Shown: positions 58,301-60,000 of the stretch, one piece after another
How positions within the stretch are numbered: the first letter of the stretch is position 1
Layout of the letters: every line of letters begins with the position of its first letter
Assembly (NCBI RefSeq): GCF_029227915.1
Contig: NC_079887.1
Coordinates: 8,372,001 to 8,432,000 of the forward strand
Origin: Hydractinia symbiolongicarpus
Lineage: Eukaryota > Cnidaria > Hydrozoa > Anthoathecata > Hydractiniidae
DNA length: 60,000 bases
Direction of reading: 5' to 3'
Translations under genes and position numbers: made by a program
Notes under the pieces: generated by a model
Databases searched by the model: none
Told to the model about the DNA's origin: nothing
What the model saw: the letters and a program-made list of their open reading frames with translations, nothing else

Positions 58301-60000
58301 TCAGATTTTTGATTTCCTGTTTTTGTTTTAGCTTCATCCTTGGTATCTGGATCAAACTTCCGTCAGACTTTGCGTCAACTGATGACTTCCCTCTTATATG
58401 CACCATGGATCGTTCTGTTTGTTTGTACATTAAAAACAAGTACGTTTCATCGAGATAAGTTTTGTTCATGATTGCTAACAAATTGGTCCAAGTTGTTAAA
58501 AAACAAAGGCTGGACGAAACATTACAGCTGGTAGGCTGCAAAAAACTCTATTCGTCATGTGTAGGTAGGGTAGACAGAGTTTAGAATATTCCACTCGCTC
58601 GAACTATAAAATAATTCGAGCCAGAGAAAGGATTCAGAGAAAACATCAATTATCCGATATACATATGTCTGAAGAAACAAGATTTGTTTTTTTTCAGAGT
58701 AAATGTAAATTTTACACATTATTTTATATACAAGTCCAATAGATAGTACACACGCTTAATAGTGTATGTAACTATTTTACTTGTAAAGTTTGACTTACCT
58801 AGATACATTTTGAACTTCAGAATAATAAAAACTTGGAAAAGCTTCTAGCTGGGTTGTTTATGAGTAAATATGCGCCTATGTCAATTTCCCTAAGCTGGAA
58901 CAATATCATTACAGTTTGCTAGCAATTCCTCTTTGAGAGAAACCAAATTGAAGTCTAAGCCGTCCTCTGTCTAACGAATTTTCTTTCATCGTCTCTAATA
59001 AACATTGATCAAATTTTTCTAATAGAAAAATTGAAGGGAAAATCGGTGAACTAACAGTGAGTGGAGGGAGTTTATCTGGAAATGTTTGGTACAGTATTTT
59101 TATGAGATACGATGCGCAAGGTTTGTTTTTTCTTTTTTTTTTTTTGTTTTGTTTCTTTGTCTGTCTGTGTTCGTTTGTTTGTTTGTTTCTTTTTTTTGTT
59201 GTGTATTTTTTTCAAACCTACTCTATTAGGCGCCTGAGATTCTTGCTCGCTTAAAAACTTGACTTTAAAAGAGGGAGCTGGGGTGTCACAGGGAAAACTA
59301 AGCAAATTAAAAATGCTAACGTTTTTGCATGCTTAGGACACTAAATTGAACTTTATATCTTGACTTCTTGTAGATCGTGGTTTGCAGTTATTTGTAAATG
59401 GCGTTTCAGTGGGCAAGGTGGACATGCCAAAGCTGACATTGGTAATTCAAATAATAATTAATTTTTTATTTAAACCGTAAACAAACGTTGCTTTGAGAAG
59501 TACGATAAACTCATATTTTTTTTTAGAATCTGAATGAAAGATTATATGTGGGTTGTGATGGTAGCACCTACTATAGGGGTGTGGTCGATGAGGTATAACT
59601 ATGTTTATGTTACGAGTTTTATTATTCATAGAGCTAAACACGAGTATTACAACTTTTTTTATAAGGAATATACTCTATAAAAATATTCAAGATGAAATAC
59701 TTAAATACTTCAGAATATGCTCATTTTGAAATTTTGATTGAATGATTCATGTTGAACGAAAAAGAATTATTGTTCTATGAAACAGCGTGTATGGCTGCAA
59801 AAGTTTGTCGCGATTTTGTGAGCATATAAAATGGATCTTTAGATTGCTATAAAAAATATTTCCGTTATGAATTTTAGATTTCAATATGGCGCGTGTATGT
59901 AACAGACGACGAGTTGAAGAAATACGTCAAACTTCCTGGTTTGACGTGGCAGAAACACAAACATCTTATTGCTGCCCACTACTCCTTCGATCAACAAAAT
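11625..60000 (+). CDS. Giant composite LRR-cadherin-thrombospondin-LamG adhesion protein (3' end outside window)
   Basis: 77 coding exons total 8,391 nt (2,797 codons) with frame kept at every junction; exon coordinates are given in the module entries. Residue ranges are approximate: signal peptide 1-21; LRR N-cap 60-95; 37 LRRs 95-1001; LRR C-cap 1001-1071; FN3-like 1072-1181; Cys-rich 1182-1237; fibro-slime/PA14 1238-1531; cadherin-like 1532-1794; TNFR/GCC2-GCC3-like Cys-rich 1795-1955; thrombospondin EGFs 1956-2155; type 3 repeats 2156-2395; thrombospondin C-terminal domain 2395-2617; LamG-like 2617 onward. No membrane segment occurs between the signal peptide and base 60000, so this part is extracellular. 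A role in adhesion or matrix is inferred from the domains. ATG 11625 was chosen because it opens a clean signal peptide; an acceptor-like ttctttctttag ends at 11611, suggesting a spliced 5' UTR. Non-canonical thrombospondins (mega-thrombospondins among them) are reported from invertebrates. I cannot tell from memory whether this exact order is known. Confidence 0.9.
11861..12051 (+). mobile_element. RTE-like LINE 3' fragment A
   Basis: This is the last ~170 bp of the RTE-like family seen elsewhere in the window. It encodes the end of the C-terminal region ([13 protein letters not shown]) and finishes with ...GACGTTAAGCCGAGA(ATG)n. It is strongly 5' truncated. No target duplication is obvious. 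Confidence 0.85.
12141..12545 (+). pseudogene. Eroded CR1/L2-like LINE fragment (N-terminal and endonuclease start)
   Basis: The plus-strand frame at 12141-12410 ends a hydrophobic run with [15 protein letters not shown], which matches the (S/C)GDIExNPGPN leader found just ahead of the endonuclease in CR1/L2-type LINEs. A degraded FHLNVKG (from the usual HLNIRSL) follows, then broken matches to the usual TDILxxSETW and IDGYxxxR region up to about 12545. Stops and frameshifts interrupt it. Further decayed LINE sequence may continue to about 13070. It is non-functional. Confidence 0.5.
13085..13215 (+). repeat. Short dispersed repeat with terminal hairpin, copy 1
   Basis: It begins CCCGTATACGTGTGCCTGTC and ends in a hairpin CCGTGG-ATTTTT-CCACGG followed by ACTAATGACTAG. 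The last ~55 bp recur inverted at 35939-35997. The family is unidentified. Confidence 0.5.
13639..15479. mobile_element. Foldback element with ~500-bp inverted arms
   Basis: The ends are inverted copies reading ATGTGATGCTCTCTAGGAAA inward from each side. The left arm (13639-14184) and right arm (14981-15479) match along their length, including shared blocks GTAGATTTAAAATACAAAGA and the region around ACGTTTTCTC. The arms are packed with small palindromes of the type CGTATTTTTAAAAATACG. The loop (14185-14980) contains RTE-like fragment B and more AT palindromes. No transposase frame is present. No target duplication is clear. Confidence 0.75.
14217..14659 (-). mobile_element. RTE-like LINE 3' fragment B, inside the foldback loop
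   Basis: On the minus strand it encodes the C-terminal end of the LINE protein ([20 protein letters not shown], then the [16 protein letters not shown] motif) and ends with the (ATG)n tail, seen here as CATCATCATC at 14217. It is 5' truncated at about 14659. Its position between the arms means it inserted into, or was trapped by, the foldback element. Confidence 0.9.
15494..16170 (-). mobile_element. RTE-like LINE 3' fragment C
   Basis: The minus strand encodes [19 protein letters not shown] through [16 protein letters not shown] to the C-terminal [10 protein letters not shown], with a frame change near 15740 (GHLERMEE continues in another frame), and ends with the ATG-repeat tail at 15494. 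It is 5' truncated at about 16170, next to the exon 2 acceptor of the giant gene. Confidence 0.9.
16346..19501. other. Intron 2 of the giant gene
   Basis: This 3.16-kb phase-2 intron holds the ~2-kb RTE-like copy D (16693-18660). The remaining 18661-19501 is AT-rich with poly-T runs and nothing else recognisable. Confidence 0.75.
16693..18660 (-). mobile_element. RTE-like LINE copy D, endonuclease plus RT, internally deleted
   Basis: Read on the minus strand it starts within the AP endonuclease ([10 protein letters not shown]), shifts frame once near 18478, and continues through the endonuclease end ([11 protein letters not shown]) and the reverse transcriptase. RT landmarks are [31 protein letters not shown] and [13 protein letters not shown]. 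The catalytic YADD segment is absent, because sequence after ALSMEF jumps straight to the C-terminal region at a GAGTTCAGA repeat (17018-17026). The tail is (ATG)n at 16693. The element is dead. Clade assignment to RTE/RTEX is from motif memory. Confidence 0.9.
19502..38128 (+). CDS. Giant gene exons 3-39: 37 leucine-rich repeats, one per exon
   Basis: Exons: 19502-19567, 19639-19710, 19948-20013, 20771-20842, 20979-21047, 21609-21680, 21823-21903, 22363-22434, 22991-23062, 24010-24081, 24161-24244, 24382-24471, 24585-24665, 24943-24996, 25129-25200, 25778-25852, 25953-26033, 27241-27312, 27464-27529, 27979-28050, 28205-28276, 28469-28540, 29263-29346, 29820-29888, 30010-30084, 30202-30270, 32355-32453, 34004-34075, 34309-34380, 35488-35559, 35674-35745, 35839-35910, 36329-36400, 37006-37077, 37210-37284, 37637-37705, 38060-38128. 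Every intron is phase 2 and splits the codon of a conserved Leu/Ile/Met/Val. About half of the exons are exactly 72 nt (24 residues). Typical repeats are [20 protein letters not shown] and [20 protein letters not shown], matching xLxxNxIxxIxxxxFxxLxx. LRR arrays form curved protein-binding solenoids. Some repeats (24943-24996, 24161-24244, 32355-32453) are irregular. Confidence 0.9.
22112..22190 (+). CDS. Possible alternative terminal exon in intron 9
   Basis: After an acceptor-like tatgtttacag, the phase left by exon 9 (CT+G) opens a 25-codon frame (starting [17 protein letters not shown]) that ends in TAA at 22188-22190. Splicing to it would give a secreted protein of about 280 residues with seven LRRs. 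No AATAAA was seen close downstream, and the peptide is not LRR-like, so chance is possible. The normal path splices from 21903 to 22363. Confidence 0.25.
23175..23924. mobile_element. Foldback MITE of about 750 bp in intron 11
   Basis: Ends are inverted (CTTAAAGGGAA on the left, TTCCCTTTAAAG on the right). The arms pair across a centre near 23575, best seen as GGTTTGCAATCAAATTTTGTG (23543 onward) against its complement at 23595-23615. A second matched block is CCAGGCTTCTTAATTTTTTA (left) against its diverged complement at about 23643-23670. Non-coding. Confidence 0.7.
25325..25510 (+). mobile_element. RTE-like LINE 3' fragment F, old
   Basis: Diverged copy of the family's 3' end, aligned from GTGTAGAGACTTCATAGTTC to GGAAGACGGGCGTTAA against GTGTAGAGACTTGATAGTTC and GGAAAACGGACGTTAA in copy E. 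It has several small deletions and no (ATG)n tail, so it is older than copies A-E. Confidence 0.8.
27774..27813. repeat. 18-bp-stem hairpin in intron 21
   Basis: ATCTTGCTCAGGTCTAAA, loop ATTC, then TTTAGACCTGAGTAAGAT: an 18-bp stem with one mismatch. A weaker outer stem (TTTTGTAT / ATACAAAA) extends it. It may be a miRNA-like hairpin or a transposon relic. Confidence 0.6.
30271..32354. other. Intron 28 of the giant gene, enlarged by a LINE insertion
   Basis: Without the LINE copy E and one copy of its target duplication the intron would be about 195 bp, close to its neighbours. Nothing else is recognisable in it. Confidence 0.85.
30393..32257 (+). mobile_element. RTE-like LINE copy E with 24-bp target-site duplication
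   Basis: This 5'-truncated copy begins in the RT N-terminal region ([13 protein letters not shown]) and includes [44 protein letters not shown], the catalytic [10 protein letters not shown], a Cys/His finger-like segment ([20 protein letters not shown] with a following HWVHKC) and the C-terminal [10 protein letters not shown] region, ending in (ATG)n. Frames are broken at about 30793 (4-nt loss), 31231 (1-nt loss), 31330 and 31660, so it is inactive. TTACTACCCNATGATGATCC plus ACAA flanks it at 30369-30392 and 32258-32281 with one mismatch, which marks a fairly recent insertion. Confidence 0.95.
32454..34003. other. Intron 29 of the giant gene
   Basis: A 1.55-kb phase-2 intron. It contains a partial copy of the interspersed repeat (32735-32915). 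The rest is AT-rich with no recognisable gene or element. Confidence 0.6.
32735..32915 (+). repeat. Old interspersed repeat, copy 3 (partial)
   Basis: It shares the order AAGCTATTTGCCCTCAAGTT ... GGAAAATGATAACATCCACC with the repeat at 10624-11000 (AAGTTATTTGGCCTCGAAAT ... GGAAAATGAACACATCCACT). Confidence 0.4.
35053..35365 (+). repeat. Old interspersed repeat, copy 2, in intron 31
   Basis: It starts GGCTTGAAACACTGATCAAC and ends near GGAAAATTAACTCATCCACT, collinear with 10624-11000 but strongly diverged. It lies in the intron 34381-35487, which holds nothing else recognisable. Confidence 0.55.
35939..35997 (-). repeat. Short dispersed repeat, copy 2 (inverted)
   Basis: The reverse complement reads GCGGTATAAAAAGGAC...CCATGGGTTTTTCCACGG...CTAATGACTAG, matching the end of the repeat at 13085-13215. 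It lies in intron 34 (35911-36328). Further right, near 36045-36110, the intron has CTCGAATAGCACC / ACTCATTCAAGGGATGCAC pieces resembling those at 48745-49240. Confidence 0.5.
36729..36751. repeat. (TGTAG)n microsatellite in intron 35
   Basis: Four to five tandem GTGTA units in the 605-bp intron 36401-37005. The rest of that intron is featureless. The next intron (37078-37209) has a perfect 13-bp hairpin at 37092-37126. Confidence 0.8.
38268..38479 (+). CDS. Giant gene exon 40: LRR C-terminal cap
   Basis: It enters in phase 2 like the LRR exons and leaves in phase 1, which closes the array. The peptide has [15 protein letters not shown], then [10 protein letters not shown] and finally HFIC, giving the LxCDCxxxxxxxW...C...C pattern of LRRCT. 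The four Cys should form two disulphides. With the N-cap in exon 2 this makes a capped extracellular LRR domain. Confidence 0.9.
38724..39733 (+). CDS. Giant gene exons 41-42: fibronectin type III-like domain
   Basis: Exons 38724-38891 and 39572-39733, phase 1 on both outer borders, as for a shuffled module. The ~110 residues have the FN3 feel: a Pro at the start, alternating strands, and [15 protein letters not shown] followed by TESVSVTT at the end. The donor of exon 41 (GTTATA) is weak. Intron 38892-39571 is AT-rich with two short GC-richer patches (39180-39240 and 39450-39480) that I do not recognise. Ig-like is an alternative fold. Confidence 0.6.
40755..40922 (+). CDS. Giant gene exon 43: Cys-rich module
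   Basis: A phase 1-1 exon of 56 residues with 12 Cys, including [18 protein letters not shown]. The density suggests a compact disulphide-bonded knot. I do not recognise a named family. It directly precedes the fibro-slime domain and may act as its cap or linker. Confidence 0.8.
41005..42858 (+). CDS. Giant gene exons 44-48: fibro-slime / PA14-type domain
   Basis: Exons 41005-41056, 41239-41562, 41767-41954, 42234-42340 and 42648-42858. The domain opens [17 protein letters not shown], like the V-R-D-F...HPDF opening of fibro-slime domains. It continues through [20 protein letters not shown] with INKVLII directly after, which corresponds to the F-x-GDDDLWVFINGKLV core of PA14. It ends [11 protein letters not shown] with FLFRASG following, matching the FFHAER...F motif. 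PA14/fibro-slime domains bind carbohydrate or ligand in fungal adhesins and in Dictyostelium secreted proteins. Some core positions differ (N-K for N-G), so ligand binding is uncertain. Confidence 0.8.
43229..43690. mobile_element. MITE with CAGGGTGACCACT ends and AGTTG duplication
   Basis: The ends CAGGGTGACCACT and AGTGGTCACCCTG are perfect inverted repeats of 13 bp. AGTTG flanks both sides (43224-43228 and 43691-43695). The 462-bp body is AT-rich with CTTAAA-type repeats and no transposase. It sits in intron 48, ending 55 bp before the acceptor of exon 49. Ends resemble hAT-type elements. Confidence 0.85.
43746..45236 (+). CDS. Giant gene exons 49-51: cadherin-like region
   Basis: Exons 43746-44101, 44476-44651 and 44980-45236. 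The first part ends [20 protein letters not shown], the usual end of a cadherin repeat (LDYE...YxLxxxVxDxxG). A linker [11 protein letters not shown] follows in the position of DxNDNxPxF, then [19 protein letters not shown], matching VxAxDxDxGxNGxVxY. After it comes [20 protein letters not shown], again cadherin-like. The calcium-binding linker is imperfect (DKSDNCP for DxNDNxP). These are probably two degenerate cadherin repeats. The outer phases are 1-1. Confidence 0.75.
44353..44398 (-). repeat. tRNA-like remnant (possible SINE) in intron 49
   Basis: GGATTAAATCCATGACCTTG followed by CACAGCAGAAGCGAATGCTTTACCAC looks like the reverse complement of a decayed tRNA body (T-arm and anticodon region). 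The B box is mutated, so it is not a working tRNA gene. It may be a tRNA-derived SINE fragment. Confidence 0.3.
45281..45328. repeat. (TTG)n microsatellite at the start of intron 51
   Basis: About fifteen TTG units with one T-run interruption, 45 bp after the exon 51 donor. Confidence 0.9.
46163..48575 (+). CDS. Giant gene exons 52-55: GCC2/GCC3 (ephrin-receptor/TNFR-like) Cys-rich repeats
   Basis: Exons 46163-46305, 47327-47389, 47917-48013 and 48396-48575. The segment has regularly spaced Cys with CxxGxY motifs: [48 protein letters not shown] and CPPGK-type ends. The [13 protein letters not shown] phrase matches GCC2/GCC3 repeats of ephrin receptors and other matrix proteins. Exon 53 is a 21-codon exon supported by acceptor, donor (GTACGG, weak) and Cys spacing, and it is the least certain of the four. 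It leads straight into the thrombospondin core. Confidence 0.75.
48745..49240. repeat. Repeat region with AAGCGCCC motifs in intron 55
   Basis: Blocks such as ATTAAGCACCCGTTC, AAATAAGCGCCTAGG, AAGCGCCCTTCTCGATTTAG and CGCCCCTCTCGAATGAGC occur across about 500 bp. Similar GC-richer blocks occur near 36045-36110. This suggests a dispersed element of unknown class. Confidence 0.4.
49470..51440 (+). CDS. Giant gene exons 56-59: thrombospondin-type EGF repeats
   Basis: Exons 49470-49603, 50082-50291, 50681-50830 and 51336-51440. The first EGF ([11 protein letters not shown], then [12 protein letters not shown] and DINE) matches thrombospondin NPCFxGVxC...CPxGYxGxGxxC. The second has [20 protein letters not shown] with [12 protein letters not shown], the characteristic thrombospondin insert GVGxxxAxANKQVC. 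A third and fourth follow ([28 protein letters not shown]). DxNEC sequences suggest calcium binding. In thrombospondins these EGFs form the stalk that packs against the type 3 repeats. The donor of exon 59 (GTCAGG) is non-ideal. Confidence 0.92.
49680..50010. repeat. Degenerate ACGACAACT-rich minisatellite in intron 56
   Basis: Units containing TTGACGACAACTACCACGAC with AACTTTCACAACGAC and AATATTAATAACAGTG recur about three times over 330 bp. Read on the plus strand they give Thr-rich runs, but the frame is broken and no splice sites frame it. It fills most of the intron 49604-50081. Confidence 0.7.
51877..54775 (+). CDS. Giant gene exons 60-66 (part): thrombospondin type 3 calcium-binding repeats
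   Basis: Exons 51877-51984, 52188-52350, 52601-52719, 53087-53142, 53407-53492, 53818-53928 and the first part of 54676-54854. Repeated DNCxxxxNxxQxDxDxDxxGDxCD motifs are plain: [53 protein letters not shown] and [17 protein letters not shown]. In thrombospondins this region wraps many calcium ions and is disulphide-bonded. One repeat (exon 63) is short. The donor of exon 65 at 53928 (TCGT|GTATGT) was chosen because it restores frame with exon 66. No RGD is visible. Confidence 0.92.
52544..52559. repeat. (CT)n microsatellite in intron 61
   Basis: Eight CT units, about 40 bp upstream of the exon 62 acceptor. Confidence 0.9.
54676..57145 (+). CDS. Giant gene exons 66-71: thrombospondin C-terminal (lectin-like) domain
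   Basis: Exons 54676-54854, 55095-55146, 55572-55762, 56117-56194, 56550-56647 and 57002-57145. Hallmarks in order are [16 protein letters not shown], a DxxF-like stretch weakly kept as [86 protein letters not shown] and [19 protein letters not shown]. These align along the full length of the thrombospondin C-terminal L-type-lectin fold, which binds cell-surface partners. In canonical thrombospondins this domain ends the protein. Here it is followed in frame by another domain. Confidence 0.95.
57545..60000 (+). CDS. Giant gene exons 72-77: LamG/pentraxin-like domain, open at window edge
   Basis: Exons 57545-57625, 58332-58439, 59026-59120, 59374-59441, 59527-59592 and 59878-60000 (runs off). 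[14 protein letters not shown] with [13 protein letters not shown] starts a concanavalin-A-like fold (LxFDGxxxxxxLP...FTxxxWxK). [19 protein letters not shown] and [20 protein letters not shown] with [13 protein letters not shown] match the LxLYVNGxxV...xxVGxxxxxxFxGxIDEVRIWxxxxxxxEI core. It is continuous with the thrombospondin C-terminal domain in phase 2. Canonical thrombospondins carry a LamG-like domain at the N-terminus instead. The remaining 3' end of the gene is not visible. Confidence 0.85.

Larger units (their letters stand above)
45237..60000. other. Introns 51-76 of the giant gene (content summary)
   Basis: Introns above 300 bp are 45237-46162, 46306-47326, 47390-47916, 48014-48395, 48576-49469, 49604-50081, 50292-50680, 50831-51335, 51441-51876, 52720-53086, 53929-54675, 54855-55094 (shorter), 55147-55571, 55763-56116, 56195-56549, 56648-57001, 57146-57544, 57626-58331 and 58440-59025. 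Recognised contents are the TTG array, repeats at 48745-49240 and 49680-50010, a CT microsatellite at 52544-52559, and a 10-bp hairpin at 52953-52977. Intron 57626-58331 has TTCGCGA-rich repeat pieces near 58110-58150. The others are AT-rich with nothing I can name. Confidence 0.6.

Noticed and set aside
59072-59305. Lys-rich minus-strand frame
   Set aside because: Shadow of a poly-T/TTTG intron tract next to exon 74.
1-60000. CRISPR arrays, rRNA genes, bacterial operons or intact tRNA genes
   Set aside because: Looked for and not seen; the only tRNA-like sequence (44353-44398) has a broken B box.

Overview
The window is eukaryotic animal DNA: AT-rich by eye (roughly two thirds A+T), with small exons, consensus GT/AG introns, non-LTR retrotransposons and MITE-like elements. 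Animal-specific extracellular domains (thrombospondin core, cadherin, LRRNT/LRRCT, FN3-like) point to Metazoa. The mixture of RTE-like LINEs with (ATG)n tails, dispanins and a composite thrombospondin fits an early-branching animal, most likely a cnidarian. That assignment is inference. All exon models below were built by hand from splice sites and reading-frame continuity.

Layout. 1-7.1 kb, minus strand: two dispanin/CD225-like two-pass membrane protein genes in tandem (194-1831, four exons, 227 aa; 4535-7137, three exons, 105 aa). They share an intron placed directly after a K-S-x-Q motif that ends the first membrane segment. 7.1-11.6 kb: intergenic DNA with a MITE and an old repeat, lying between head-to-head genes. 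11.6 kb to the right edge, plus strand: one giant gene that runs off the window.

The giant gene has 77 recognisable coding exons in the window (8,391 nt, 2,797 codons, frame unbroken at every junction). The order is signal peptide, LRR N-cap, 37 leucine-rich repeats each on its own exon with phase-2 introns, LRR C-cap, FN3-like domain, Cys-rich segment, fibro-slime/PA14 domain, cadherin-like region, TNFR/GCC2-GCC3-like Cys-rich repeats, thrombospondin EGF repeats, calcium-binding thrombospondin type 3 repeats, thrombospondin C-terminal domain and a LamG-like domain that is still open at base 60000. It should be a secreted or cell-surface adhesion protein. The combination of a long LRR array with a complete thrombospondin core is the main discovery candidate.

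The introns of this gene hold six copies of one RTE-like LINE family (both orientations, all 5' truncated; one with a 24-bp target-site duplication, one with a 686-bp internal deletion between 9-bp repeats), an eroded CR1/L2-like LINE, two large foldback elements, a CAGGG...CCCTG MITE, several hairpins and microsatellites, and a possible intronic terminal exon. No rRNA gene, intact tRNA gene or CRISPR array was seen.
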